DNA from: an uncultured Anaerolineaceae bacterium
Lineage (GTDB): Bacteria > Chloroflexota > Anaerolineae > Anaerolineales > Anaerolineaceae
Direction of reading: 5' to 3'
Assembly (NCBI GenBank): GCA_937897615.1
Contig: CALCNO010000046.1
Location: 18,807-82,806, forward strand
Length of the DNA stretch: 64,000 nt
Part shown: one piece after another, positions 55,692 to 64,000 of the stretch
How positions within the stretch are numbered: the first letter of the stretch is position 1
How the letters are laid out: each line of letters opens with the position of its first letter
Program-made: the position numbers and the translations under genes
The notes under the pieces: generated by a model
What the model saw: the letters and a program-made list of their open reading frames with translations, nothing else
The model's database searches: none
Told to the model about the DNA's origin: nothing

Positions 55692-58097
55692 ATGAATATG
55701 CAGGAAACTGAAGAGATGAAAGGCCAAACCGGCAAAGGCTGTGGCATTCTTCTGTTAGTGGGTTTTATGTCTTTGTGGGTCATTGTCCTGGCGGGTATTG
55801 ACCTGTTCGCCAGTTGGATTTTGGAACAGACGCTTTTTCAGAGTTCAGTGGGCATCGGTGACATTCGCTGGGTGATTCACCTGGTTTGTTTCCTCCTCAT
55901 CTTTTTACCCATGCTGGTACTTAACTTCACGGTCAAGAATCCGCGCATGAAGCTGGCATTCCGTTTATGGATGCTCGCTTCCATTCTTGGCTTATTAACC
56001 GTACCGATGAAGATGCTTTACCTGACCGCGCAGAACCAGACGGCCATCCTGCAGATTGCCTCTATGGGTCTGATTTTGTTGGCACTTGTGATGTTTAAAA
56101 AGCCCGGCCTCTCCGAAAAGCCCGCTTCCTCCTCTCTTCCTCGCTCGGGGATGACAGGATTGGCAGTTACCCTTGCGGCTGCCGTTCTTCTCCCCTGGCT
56201 ATTGTGGGGAGCGCTTGGCTCGGTGGTGGATACCATTTTGGAGCTACTGGTGGGAGCGGTTTTTGGGTTGTTGGTGGTACAGCTTGCTTTCCCGCAATAC
56301 CTCAACCGGGTGCATACCCCAGACCGCGAATTGCGCATCTCTGATTTTATCCTCGATGGTTTTATTTTGTTTATCTTCCTTTTGATCCTCGTAGCCGGCC
56401 TTGCCCACAACGGCTCGCAGATCATGCTTGTAATCACTGTACCCATCTGCGGGTGGGTGCTGGCGGCATTGTCTATCGGCGGCATCGGACGGAAGGGCCA
56501 CGGCAAACTGGCGGTGGGGCTGATTGCGGCAGTTGCCCTGGCGGCTCCCTTGCTTTTCTTCGACATGGATGAACTCTCGCTGATCATTGGCAATGGTGAT
56601 GGCGAGGTGTTGAGTTGGGCATTGAAGGCCGCCTGGTTCACTTTTATGACCCTGATCACGGTTTTTGTGGTTCTGCTGATCAACTTCCGCTTCATCGAGA
56701 ATGCCCATTTGCCGTTCAAGTGGGATGTGGGGCTGGCGGCATTCAGTATCGTGGCAATGGCCGTAGTTTACCTCATCTGGGGGCAAATTGGGTTCTTTGG
56801 CGAAAAACTGTTTGTGGTCTTAAAATCCCAGCCGGACCTTGCTTCTCTGTCCTCAATCGAGGATTATTCAGTCAGGCGACAGGCAGTGTACCGGGAGTTG
56901 ACCACCTTTGCTTCGGAAAACCAGGCGTCCATTAGGAGCAGGCTGGAAAAGATGCACGTGCGTTACACGCCGTATTATCTCCTGAACGGTCTGGAGGTAA
57001 ACGGAGGCCCCATTGTCAAAATGATGCTGCAAAAGGACGATGCGGTGGACCGCATCCTGGATGACCCGCAATTGCGGCCGCTCCCGCATCCCGTCGCTGC
57101 CGGCGAGGCGGAGACCCAGGAGGCGCCGCAAGAGCCATCCTGGAATTTGACGCTGATTCACGCTGATGCGGTAAAGGGCCAACTTGGCATCACCGGGAAG
57201 GGAATCGTCATCGGGCAAACCGATAGTGGCGTAGATGGTAGGCACACGCAATTGGCGGCGAACTATCGCGGCTATGCCTCCGGGGATGACTACAACTGGT
57301 ACGATCCCTGGTATGCCTCTCCGTTCCCGGTGGACCTTTCCGGCCACGGCACGATGACGCTTGGCATTGCAGCCGGCAAGGATATTGGCATCGCTCCTGA
57401 TGCCCAGTGGATCGGCTGCGTGAATTTGGCAAGGAATCTCGGCAACCCGGCACATTACCTGGATTGCATGCAGTTCATGCTGGCGCCTTTTCCGCAGGGC
57501 GGTGATCCATTCACAGACGGCGATCCTGCAAAAGGTGCAATGGTGGTAAATAACTCTTGGGGTTGCCCCACTGTTGAAGGGTGCGACGCACAGGTCTTTC
57601 AGGGTGCCGCCGCCGCAATGGAAACCGCCGGCATCTTCCTATCCTCTGCCGCGGGCAATACCGGGGATTATGGCTGTTCTTCCTTGACCGACCCCATTGC
57701 AATTTACCCTTCGGTGTTCACTGCTGGCTCGGTCAACCAAAGCGGCAACCTTTCCACTTTTTCGAGTGTTGGCCCTGTGCTTGCGGACGGCAGCGAAAGG
57801 CAAAAACCTGATCTGCTGGCCCCGGGCGAACGGGTCACATCGGCATTTCCAGGTGGGGGTTATACCACGGCTGACGGTACTTCATTTGCTGCGCCGCATG
57901 TTACCGGCGTGGTGGCGTTAATGTGGTCGGCGAACCCGGCTTTGATCGGCAACGTGGAAGCCACAATGCAGATTCTGCGACAGACGGCCCAGCCCTACAG
58001 CGGCAGCGCACCTGTCTGCGGTATCAGCTCATCAACGGTCGGTGCAGGGATACTGGATGCCTATGCGGCTGTTCAGGCGGCGCTTGCCTGGAAGTGA
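55692..58097 (+). CDS. Polytopic membrane protein fused to an S8 subtilisin-like protease
   Basis: The 801-residue protein starts with about ten transmembrane helices (~17-370). A propeptide-like segment (~393-455; REL...IRSRLEKMHVRYTPYYLLNGL) precedes a subtilase domain (~475-800). The catalytic residues are all visible: Asp in IGQTDSGVDGRHTQ (~510), His in DLSGHGTMTLGIAAG (~551), oxyanion Asn in VVNNSWGCP (~620), Ser in DGTSFAAPHVTGVVALM (~733). Cysteine pairs in the protease part suggest disulfides and an extracytoplasmic site. Such a large membrane front is unusual for S8 enzymes. It is followed by a sigma-factor gene 37 bases on. Confidence 0.9.
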   Translation: MNMQETEEMKGQTGKGCGILLLVGFMSLWVIVLAGIDLFASWILEQTLFQSSVGIGDIRWVIHLVCFLLIFLPMLVLNFTVKNPRMKLAFRLWMLASILGLLTVPMKMLYLTAQNQTAILQIASMGLILLALVMFKKPGLSEKPASSSLPRSGMTGLAVTLAAAVLLPWLLWGALGSVVDTILELLVGAVFGLLVVQLAFPQYLNRVHTPDRELRISDFILDGFILFIFLLILVAGLAHNGSQIMLVITVPICGWVLAALSIGGIGRKGHGKLAVGLIAAVALAAPLLFFDMDELSLIIGNGDGEVLSWALKAAWFTFMTLITVFVVLLINFRFIENAHLPFKWDVGLAAFSIVAMAVVYLIWGQIGFFGEKLFVVLKSQPDLASLSSIEDYSVRRQAVYRELTTFASENQASIRSRLEKMHVRYTPYYLLNGLEVNGGPIVKMMLQKDDAVDRILDDPQLRPLPHPVAAGEAETQEAPQEPSWNLTLIHADAVKGQLGITGKGIVIGQTDSGVDGRHTQLAANYRGYASGDDYNWYDPWYASPFPVDLSGHGTMTLGIAAGKDIGIAPDAQWIGCVNLARNLGNPAHYLDCMQFMLAPFPQGGDPFTDGDPAKGAMVVNNSWGCPTVEGCDAQVFQGAAAAMETAGIFLSSAAGNTGDYGCSSLTDPIAIYPSVFTAGSVNQSGNLSTFSSVGPVLADGSERQKPDLLAPGERVTSAFPGGGYTTADGTSFAAPHVTGVVALMWSANPALIGNVEATMQILRQTAQPYSGSAPVCGISSSTVGAGILDAYAAVQAALAWK

Positions 58098-58134
58098 GGC
58101 CAGTAACTCTGTGGAGCTACGCGGGTTAATGTAG

Positions 58135-58740
58135 ATGGTAAAAGGACGGAGTAAGCTCCCTTTGGAAATCACTGCGGAAAATGCCATTGCGCTTGCCCGG
58201 ACTGGCGACGCAGAGGCATTTAGTTACCTCTACAACCAGAATGTGGCGCGTATCTACTCCTACGTGTTCTATCGCACGGGCTCAGAGGAAGATGCAGAAG
58301 ACATTACCTCACGGGTGTTTTACCGCGCCTTTGGGCATATTCAAAGGTATGAAGACAAAGGGATACCGTTCTCAGCCTGGTTGTACCGCATTGCTCACAA
58401 CCTGATTGCCAACTGGCACCGTGACCGCCAACGTAGAAAAGAAGTGCCACTTGAGGATCAGCCAGAGTTACCCCACCGAGCAGACTTGCCGGAAACCTGG
58501 GTTGAAAAGAAGCAGGAGATGGAGTTGTTACTGCGGGCAATTCGCCGGCTGGCCCCTGACCGCCAGCAGTTGATTCTCCTCAAGTACCTGGAGGACCTTT
58601 CAAATGCAGAGATTGCCATGATTATGGGGCGCACTGAAGGCGCGATCAAGTCCTTGTATCATCGCGCCCTGCTGTCGCTCAAAGAGGAAATGGTCAAAAT
58701 TGGTTACGAATCTGCCGAAAAGCAGATGATTGAAGGATAA
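58135..58740 (+). CDS. ECF-type RNA polymerase sigma factor
   Basis: This 201-residue protein has sigma region 2 (EDAEDITSRVFYRAFGHI, with PFSAWLYRIAHNLIANWHRD) and region 4 (APDRQQLILLKYLEDLSNAE; helix-turn-helix with GRTEGAIKSLYHRAL). Regions 1 and 3 are missing, as in ECF factors. Its place between a membrane subtilase and a small single-helix protein suggests control by surface signals, but this is inference. No good ribosome-binding site precedes the ATG at 58135. Confidence 0.93.
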   Translation: MVKGRSKLPLEITAENAIALARTGDAEAFSYLYNQNVARIYSYVFYRTGSEEDAEDITSRVFYRAFGHIQRYEDKGIPFSAWLYRIAHNLIANWHRDRQRRKEVPLEDQPELPHRADLPETWVEKKQEMELLLRAIRRLAPDRQQLILLKYLEDLSNAEIAMIMGRTEGAIKSLYHRALLSLKEEMVKIGYESAEKQMIEG

Positions 58741-58747
58741 GGACGGT

Positions 58748-58993
58748 ATGAGAAAACTTGGGGAAACTTCACTTATTAAACTGGAATCGGAGCTTTCGAA
58801 CATGCTCCAGCCGGTAAAACCTGACAACGACTTTGTGAACACGCTCAAAGGAAAATTGACCAGAGTGCCTTCAATTATCGTCGAATCGACGAAAAAGAAC
58901 TCCACCCTGCTTATTATTGGCCTGGGCGTGGTGGTTGGGATTGCAGCTGTCTGGCTGCTTGGGCGTTCGAAGGATGATGACTCGGAGGAATGA
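58748..58993 (+). CDS. Small single-helix membrane protein, possible anti-sigma partner
   Basis: The 81-residue protein has a soluble N-terminal half containing LQPVKPDNDFVNTLKGKL, one transmembrane helix (~50-70; LLIIGLGVVVGIAAVWLLG) and an acidic tail. It lacks the zinc-binding HxxxCxxC motif of ZAS anti-sigma factors. The ATG at 58748 follows AAGGACG seven bases after the sigma stop, so the pair are co-translated. Position and topology suggest an anti-sigma or membrane tether; there is no direct sequence proof. Confidence 0.7.
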   Translation: MRKLGETSLIKLESELSNMLQPVKPDNDFVNTLKGKLTRVPSIIVESTKKNSTLLIIGLGVVVGIAAVWLLGRSKDDDSEE

Positions 58994-59248
58994 TTACCCC
59001 TCCAATCCGAGTTTTTGGCGCAGTTGAAATGTGGATGGCTCAGTAAGCGTGGACCCATCAGGGAAAAGTATTGTTGGCACGCTGCGGAATCCGCCGTTGA
59101 TTTGTTCAACCAGTTTACCGGCTTCTCTATCCTGATCGATATCAATCCATTCATACTCGACGTGGTTCTCATCAAATATGCGGCGTGCTCGCTTCGAATC
59201 TCCGCACCAGGTAGTACCGTAGACGATTGGCTTTTTCGGTTCGCTCAT
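58994..59248 (-). CDS. Glutaredoxin-like thiol protein
   Basis: The 84-residue protein has the glutaredoxin fold, with active site TTWCGDSKRA (Cys then Ser, a monothiol type) and cis-proline segment FRSVPTILFPDG. Related mycoredoxins use CxxC and reduce mixed disulfides with low-molecular-weight thiols. The Ser at the second position limits it to a monothiol mechanism. GAGGG precedes the ATG. It converges with the small membrane protein gene, with stops directly adjacent. Confidence 0.88.
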   Translation of the reverse strand: MSEPKKPIVYGTTWCGDSKRARRIFDENHVEYEWIDIDQDREAGKLVEQINGGFRSVPTILFPDGSTLTEPSTFQLRQKLGLEG

Positions 59249-59320
59249 TGATCCCTCGCTGTGATGTTTTTATTATGGCTTCTTTTTGGACACTTTTATT
59301 TTAACCGAAAAAGAATATGT

Positions 59321-59326
59321 TAAAAT
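59321..59326 (+). promoter_or_regulatory. -10 box before fmt
   Basis: TAAAAT lies six bases before the GTG start of fmt at 59333. The spacing matches that of the tlyA and prenyltransferase genes and suggests a leaderless message. The -35 region is poor. Confidence 0.5.
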
Positions 59327-59332
59327 CATTCG

Positions 59333-60262
59333 GTGCCTTACCGTATTGTTTTTATGGGTTCTCCAGATTTTGCCTCTCATGTGCTTGAGGGGCTTGCTTC
59401 CCAATATGCTGTACAGGCCGTGATCACTCAGCCTGACCGTGAATCCGGGCGGGGAAAAATACTCACCCCTCCGCCGGTTAAGGTCACGGCAAATTCTCTG
59501 AGTATCCCCGTTTTTCAACCCCCGCGCCTGAAAACTCCTGAAGCCTTTGCAGAACTGGCCGCCCTTGAGCCGGACGTGATCATTGTAGCGGCGTATGGGC
59601 AAATCCTGCGCCAGAATGTGCTGGATCTACCTAAATATGGCTGCATCAACGTGCATGCCTCGTATTTGCCCCGCTGGCGCGGCGCTGCGCCGATCCAGGC
59701 GGCCATCCTGGCAGGGGATGAGTTTACCGGTGTCTCGATCATGAAGATGGATGCCGGTATTGATACCGGGCCGGTGCTGGCAATGGAAAAGGTGTCCATC
59801 GCTCCGCAGGAAACCGCAAAGACGCTGGAAGTAAAACTGGCTGTGGTTGGCAGCGACCTGCTGCTAAAAACCTTACCGGGTTACCTTTCCGGGCAGGTGA
59901 CCCCGGCGCCCCAACCAGAAACCGGAAGCACTTATGCCGCCATGTTGAGCAAGCAGGATGGTTTGCTGGATTTTACCCGCCCGGCGCTGGAACTGGAGCG
60001 GAAGGTGCGTGCCTTTGATGATTGGCCGGGAACTTTTATGCTGCTTGACGAGCAGCCGCTCAAAGTTCGCAAGGTGACTGTTATGCCGCAAAGTAACCTG
60101 CCTGCCGGTACACGCGGTATTGTGCAGGGATTGCCCGCAGTTGCGACTGGGGATGGAACGCTGCTATTGCAGGAAGTTCAACCGGCAGGCAAGCGTTGGA
60201 TGAGCGGTGTTGAATTTCTGCGCGGGTATCAAAAAACCTGGCTGCCTGTGAAAAATGGATAA
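59333..60262 (+). CDS. fmt: Methionyl-tRNA formyltransferase
   Basis: The 309-residue enzyme formylates initiator Met-tRNA with 10-formyl-THF. The N terminus is RIVFMGSPDFASHVLEGLAS; the active-site segment is INVHASYLPRWRGAAPIQAA; and DAGIDTGPVLAMEK and the C-terminal OB-like domain follow. The start is GTG at 59333, with no ribosome-binding site but a -10 box six bases before. def is not adjacent. The next gene begins close to or just inside its end. Confidence 0.95.
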   Translation: MPYRIVFMGSPDFASHVLEGLASQYAVQAVITQPDRESGRGKILTPPPVKVTANSLSIPVFQPPRLKTPEAFAELAALEPDVIIVAAYGQILRQNVLDLPKYGCINVHASYLPRWRGAAPIQAAILAGDEFTGVSIMKMDAGIDTGPVLAMEKVSIAPQETAKTLEVKLAVVGSDLLLKTLPGYLSGQVTPAPQPETGSTYAAMLSKQDGLLDFTRPALELERKVRAFDDWPGTFMLLDEQPLKVRKVTVMPQSNLPAGTRGIVQGLPAVATGDGTLLLQEVQPAGKRWMSGVEFLRGYQKTWLPVKNG

Positions 60263-60272
60263 TTCCGGAAGC

Positions 60273-61307
60273 ATGAAATTCCTGTGTTTTGGCATGGGGG
60301 CCATTGGCACCTATATCGGCGGCAGCCTGGCTGCTAGCGGGTGTGAGGTGGTTTACCTTGAAAAAACTCCCGCTATGCAGGACGGTGGAGTAACTTCTCT
60401 GCATGTTCGCAAACCGGATGGCGACCTGGCGTTACAGGGAATAAGGGTCTTCCAGGATCTGGATGAGGCCCTCGGCCATTGTGATTTTGACGTTCTGCTG
60501 TTGGCTGTGAAAGCCTTTGACACCTCCGGGGTGGTGGAATCGCTCAGGGTGCATAAAGGCGAACTCCCACCCATCCTGTGTCTGCAAAACGGGGTGGAAA
60601 ACGAGCCTCTGATTGAAGAGACCCTTGGCCCCGGTTCTGTGATCGGCGCTTCCATTACAACTGCGGTGCGGCGCATCGGCCTTGGCGACGTGCAACTGGA
60701 AAAGCTGCGTGGCGTTGCCATTGAATCTGCCTCGCCTTTAGGCAAGCGCCTGGTAGAGGCCTTCAACCGGGCCGGATTAAAAGCAAAGGGATACCCGGAC
60801 CACGCAGAGATGAAATGGTCCAAACTATTGACCAATTTGCAGGTGAACGCCACCAGCGCGATCCTGAATTGGACGCCGACGGAGATTCTCAGGCACCCGC
60901 TCACTTATCGGATCGAGGTGCTGCAGCTAAAAGAGGCTTTAGCCGTAATGCGCAAGCTGGGAATCAAAATTGTAGACCTTCCCGGCACGCCAGTGCGCGC
61001 TCTGGTCGGTGGATTAACCTCTCTGCCGTTATCCATCGGAAGGGTAGTGGTGGGAACGCCGCTCTCAAAGGCGCGCGGCGGCAAAATGCCTTCGCTGCAA
61101 ATTGACCTGCAGGCGGGCAGACCGCGCAGTGAAGTAGAGTATCTTAATGGAGCGGTGGTACGCGCCGGAGCACAATGCGGCGTTTCTACCTCTGTCAATC
61201 GGGTGCTCAGCGAGGTGCTGACCGGGCTTGCAAATGGAACGATTGCACGACAGCAATACTTTAACCAACCTGACCATCTCATGGCTAAAATCGAGGCAGC
61301 TTTATGA
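60273..61307 (+). CDS. panE: 2-dehydropantoate 2-reductase family protein
   Basis: This 344-residue protein fits ketopantoate reductase, the NADPH-dependent step of pantothenate synthesis. The Rossmann segment FLCFGMGAIGTYIGGSLAAS starts at the N terminus, ILCLQNGVEN and the catalytic lysine in MKWSKLLTNL follow, and the C-terminal SEVEYLNGAVVRAG helix binds pantoate in known enzymes. ATG 60273 gives the usual N terminus; an in-frame ATG at 60255 would overlap fmt by eight bases and is possible. Some paralogues in the family act on other keto acids. Confidence 0.85.
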   Translation: MKFLCFGMGAIGTYIGGSLAASGCEVVYLEKTPAMQDGGVTSLHVRKPDGDLALQGIRVFQDLDEALGHCDFDVLLLAVKAFDTSGVVESLRVHKGELPPILCLQNGVENEPLIEETLGPGSVIGASITTAVRRIGLGDVQLEKLRGVAIESASPLGKRLVEAFNRAGLKAKGYPDHAEMKWSKLLTNLQVNATSAILNWTPTEILRHPLTYRIEVLQLKEALAVMRKLGIKIVDLPGTPVRALVGGLTSLPLSIGRVVVGTPLSKARGGKMPSLQIDLQAGRPRSEVEYLNGAVVRAGAQCGVSTSVNRVLSEVLTGLANGTIARQQYFNQPDHLMAKIEAAL

Positions 61308-62686
61308 CAGTTCCTTCCTGGGTAAAAGATAGCGTTTTCTACCAAATTTTCCCTGATCGTTTTTGTAACGGCAGCAAGGAAAATGATCCGGCCAATGTGA
61401 TGCCGTGGGGAGCCACGCCTACCCATAACGGCTTCCAGGGCGGAGATTTGCGCGGGATCATTGACCGCATGTATTACCTGGTTGATCTTGGCATTAACGC
61501 GCTCTACCTCAACCCAATTTTCCTCAGCCCATCCAATCATCGCTACAACGCGGTGGATTATTATCGTGTCGACCCCAAGTTGGGTTCTCACACAGAGTTG
61601 CTCACTTTACTGGACGTTGCCCACCGCAACAACGTGCGCGTGATTTTGGATGGGGTTTTCAACCACTGCGGGCGGGGATTCTTTGCCTTTAGCGATATTT
61701 TAGAGAACCAGGCGGCGTCTCCGTATTTGAATTGGTTCCATATTTATAAATTCCCGGTGGATGCTTACTCCCCGGGAGACGCCACAACCTATTCCGGCTG
61801 GTGGAAGCACAAAAGCCTGCCCAAGTTCAATACCGATGAGCCGGCTGTGCGTAAGTACATTTTGGATGTGGCGCGGTACTGGATGGAACAGGGATTTGAT
61901 GGCTGGAGGTTGGATGTTCCTAACGAGATTGATGATGATGCTTTCTGGAATGATTTCCGCCGCACTGTGAGAAATGTAAATGAAGAAGCTTATTTGCTCG
62001 GAGAGATCTGGGACGGCAACACACGCTGGGTAGATGATCGGCACTTTGATGGCCTGATGAACTATCCCATCAGGACTTTGCTGATCGACCTGTTGATGCA
62101 AAAGCAAACTCCGACGGATTTTAGCCGCTCTGTTGAGAATTGGCTGCATAAGTTCCCGCAAGAGAATGTCTTTGCCCAGTACAACCTTCTTGGCAGCCAC
62201 GATACAGAGCGTATTTTGACCATGTTCAAACAGGATGTCAACAAGTTGAAATTGGCATTATTGTTCCAATTCACTTATCCGGGTGCACCGGCGGTTTATT
62301 ACGGCGATGAGATTGGGCTGACCGGCGAGGGAGACCCGGACTGCCGCAAGGCGTTCCCCTGGGAAGAAAGTCAGTGGAATACTTCTTTACGGCAATGGGT
62401 GCGCAAATTGATCTGGCTGCGCCATCAGTATGTGGCGTTGCGGCATGGCAAAATGGCTTTTGTTGACTGCGCCAATCCGTCCGGGCTGGCCTACACCCGC
62501 AAATCGCAGAACGATGTGGCGCTGGTGCTCCTCAACCCCACAGACCAGCCGCAGCATTTGCAAGTCAAATTACCCGGTGCGTCCCTAAAGAATGTCATTA
62601 CGCCCGAGGACATGGTAATTGAGAATGGGTTGCTATCGGTAATGCTTCCGCCGTTGTCAGGAAACATCTATTGCAATAATGGCTAA
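61304..62686 (+). CDS. Cytoplasmic GH13 glycoside hydrolase (neopullulanase/cyclomaltodextrinase-like)
   Basis: The 460-residue GH13 enzyme starts directly with the barrel (SVFYQIFPDRFCNG). Catalytic segments are GWRLDVPNEI (nucleophile Asp), LLGEIWDG (acid/base Glu) and LLGSHDTERI (Asp); region I is LDGVFNHCGRGFFAF. This is the neopullulanase/cyclomaltodextrinase subgroup, but the usual N-terminal starch-binding-like domain is absent. No signal peptide, so it should act on imported maltodextrins. It overlaps panE by four bases (ATGA). Confidence 0.92.
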   Translation: MTVPSWVKDSVFYQIFPDRFCNGSKENDPANVMPWGATPTHNGFQGGDLRGIIDRMYYLVDLGINALYLNPIFLSPSNHRYNAVDYYRVDPKLGSHTELLTLLDVAHRNNVRVILDGVFNHCGRGFFAFSDILENQAASPYLNWFHIYKFPVDAYSPGDATTYSGWWKHKSLPKFNTDEPAVRKYILDVARYWMEQGFDGWRLDVPNEIDDDAFWNDFRRTVRNVNEEAYLLGEIWDGNTRWVDDRHFDGLMNYPIRTLLIDLLMQKQTPTDFSRSVENWLHKFPQENVFAQYNLLGSHDTERILTMFKQDVNKLKLALLFQFTYPGAPAVYYGDEIGLTGEGDPDCRKAFPWEESQWNTSLRQWVRKLIWLRHQYVALRHGKMAFVDCANPSGLAYTRKSQNDVALVLLNPTDQPQHLQVKLPGASLKNVITPEDMVIENGLLSVMLPPLSGNIYCNNG

Positions 62687-62713
62687 CTGAACTAGGGATT
62701 GGGTCGATTAATC

Positions 62714-62748
62714 AATTGACCGCCTCTGTGGCGGTCAATTCTTTTTAT
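62714..62748 (+). terminator. Intrinsic terminator overlapping the end of mutS
   Basis: AATTGACCGCC (62714-62724) pairs with GGCGGTCAATT (62730-62740) around TCTGT, followed by CTTTTTAT. It ends the fmt-panE-GH13 run. The mutS stop codon (minus, 62737-62735) lies inside the second arm. Confidence 0.9.
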
Positions 62749-64000
62749 ATTTTTGCTGCCATTCGTAGAGGATGTTGAGCGCCTCGATGGGAGACAGCGT
62801 GTTAAGGTCAATATCTTCCAACTCGGCCAGAAGAGGGTTGGTCTCCGGGAAGAGCGCCATTTGCTGTGTCGGGGAGTTCTCGATCTTTACTGTGGAACCA
62901 GAGGATTGCTCCAGCTGGCGCAGGATTTCGCTGGCCCGTGAGATTACTGGCCGCGGGATGCCGGCAAGTTGCGCCACGTGGATACCGTAAGAGCGGTCGG
63001 CTCCGCCTGCAACGATCTTGTGAAGGAAAACCACCTGGTTACCGGTCTCGGTCACCGCAACATTGTAATTCCGCACCCCGGGCAGAAGCTCCTGCAACTG
63101 AGTTAATTCGTGATAGTGCGTGGCGAAAAGCGTACGCGCGCGCAGGCGCGGGTGGTTGTGAATGTATTCCACCACTGACCAGGCGATGGAGAGACCGTCA
63201 TAAGTGGAGGTACCGCGCCCAATTTCATCCAAGATGACCAGGCTGCGCGGGGTGGCATGATTGAGGATGTTGGCTGCCTCAATCATTTCTACCATGAAGG
63301 TGGATTGTCCGGCATGAATTTCATCCTGCGCGCCGATGCGGGTGAAGATGCGGTCCACCAATCCGATCTTTGCACTCCTGGCAGGCACAAAGGAGCCGGT
63401 TTGCGCCATCAGCACGATCAGGGCCACCTGACGCAAAAAGGTGGATTTGCCGCTCATGTTTGGCCCGGTGATGATGCGCACGATCTCGCCGGCATCGAAA
63501 AGGCAGTCGTTGGGCACAAAGCGCTCCTGGCGTAGGGTGGTTTCCACAACCGGGTGCCTGCCGTCAAGGATTTCCAGTGTGCTATCCTCACATAATTCCG
63601 GCATCACAAAATTGGAGAGCGCGGCTACCTCGGCAAAACCTGCCAGGGTATCCAGTTCCGCCAGGCATTGGGCGGTGTCGAGCAGGGCAGGGATGGAAGG
63701 CAAGAGGGCGCTGCAAATTTCCTTAAAAAGACGCGCCTCGATCTCTTTGATACGCTCTTCGGCATTGAGCACGAGCGCCTCGTACTCTTTCATCTCCGGC
63801 GTGATGTAGCGCTCGGCATTTACCAGCGTTTGTTTGCGGATGTATTCGGGGGGCGCCTGTTGCGTATTGCTGTGGGTGATTTCAAGATAATAGCCAAAAA
63901 CCTTGTTAAAACCTACTTTGAGCGATTTGATGCCGGTGCGTTCGCGCTCAACCCCTTCGAGATTGGAGATCCATTCGCGTGCGTGGCGCGACATTTCAAT
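62735..64000 (-). CDS. mutS: DNA mismatch repair protein MutS, C-terminal part (partial)
   Basis: About 420 C-terminal residues are present and the frame stays open to the window edge. MutS finds mismatches and recruits MutL. Visible parts are the end of the lever/clamp domains (KVGFNKVFGYYLEITHSNTQ), the Walker A motif ITGPNMSGKSTFLRQVALI, the Walker B/signature region LVILDEIGRGTSTYDGLSIAW, and ATHYHELTQL. This FGYYLE-type architecture with the clamp is MutS1, not MutS2. The tail after the ATPase domain is short (~85 residues). Confidence 0.96.
   Translation of the reverse strand: MEMSRHAREWISNLEGVERERTGIKSLKVGFNKVFGYYLEITHSNTQQAPPEYIRKQTLVNAERYITPEMKEYEALVLNAEERIKEIEARLFKEICSALLPSIPALLDTAQCLAELDTLAGFAEVAALSNFVMPELCEDSTLEILDGRHPVVETTLRQERFVPNDCLFDAGEIVRIITGPNMSGKSTFLRQVALIVLMAQTGSFVPARSAKIGLVDRIFTRIGAQDEIHAGQSTFMVEMIEAANILNHATPRSLVILDEIGRGTSTYDGLSIAWSVVEYIHNHPRLRARTLFATHYHELTQLQELLPGVRNYNVAVTETGNQVVFLHKIVAGGADRSYGIHVAQLAGIPRPVISRASEILRQLEQSSGSTVKIENSPTQQMALFPETNPLLAELEDIDLNTLSPIEALNILYEWQQKYKKN

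Overview
The window looks like a chromosomal core segment of an anaerobic member of the Chloroflexota, most likely class Anaerolineae. This is inferred from protein families, not from any search. The main pointers are two membrane proteins of the Chlor_Arch_YYY (DUF2298) type, an archaeal-style mevalonate branch (mevalonate kinase plus isopentenyl phosphate kinase), a topoisomerase I carrying an N-terminal DUF5679-like zinc ribbon, a serine hydroxymethyltransferase fused to a glycine-cleavage T protein, and Pro/Thr/Ala/Glu-rich lipoprotein linkers. Gene density is very high. Many genes overlap by 1 to 14 bases, and no gap reaches 300 bases; the longest are 42958-43228 and 54489-54723. I see no tRNA, rRNA, CRISPR array, insertion sequence or prophage.

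Layout. 1-7452 (+): end of ffh, then rpsP, khpA, rimM, dprA, manC, topA and an unknown two-helix membrane protein. A bidirectional terminator follows. 7495-11779 (-): ubiA-family prenyltransferase, mevalonate kinase, isopentenyl phosphate kinase, dGTPase and greA, read as one unit. 11824-12618: tlyA, divergent from ubiA with a 44-base spacer. 12677-28002 (+): lepA, flippase-like protein, sugar epimerase, glycosyltransferase, two YYY proteins, an Agl23-like protein and cmk, with almost no gaps. 28070-32695: a secernin-type hydrolase and a large sensor histidine kinase. 32848-39693: rpoC without rpoB, then a gyrA-type gene. 39686-42957 (-): TIM-barrel/NTF2 protein, HD protein, DUF218 protein and octanoyl/lipoyl transferase. 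43034-50069 (+): sugar ABC transporter (binding protein and two permeases, no ATPase), membrane-anchored alpha-amylase and a TGS-type nucleoside kinase. 50108-55560 (-): aminotransferase, GlyA-GcvT fusion and alpha/beta hydrolase. 55692-58993 (+): membrane-embedded subtilase, ECF sigma factor and a small membrane protein. 58994-59248 (-): glutaredoxin-like protein. 59333-62686 (+): fmt, panE-type reductase and cytoplasmic GH13 enzyme. 62735-64000 (-): mutS, cut by the window end.

How the parts may work together. manC (GDP-mannose), the DPPR-synthase-like UbiA protein, the mevalonate genes (polyprenol precursors), the flippase-like protein, a CDP-sugar-type epimerase, a GT4 enzyme and three GT39/YYY/Agl23-like membrane proteins together suggest polyprenyl-phosphate-linked glycan or glycoprotein assembly at the cell surface. 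The ABC transporter, the secreted amylase and the cytoplasmic GH13 enzyme suggest alpha-glucan use.

The strongest candidates for something undescribed are: the GlyA-linker-GcvT fusion behind an apparent attenuator; the YYY/Agl23-like glycan cluster; the membrane subtilase/ECF sigma/small membrane protein unit; a coiled-coil insertion of about 180 residues in RpoC; and a recurring TANNNT box 6-7 bases before start codons that points to leaderless transcripts.
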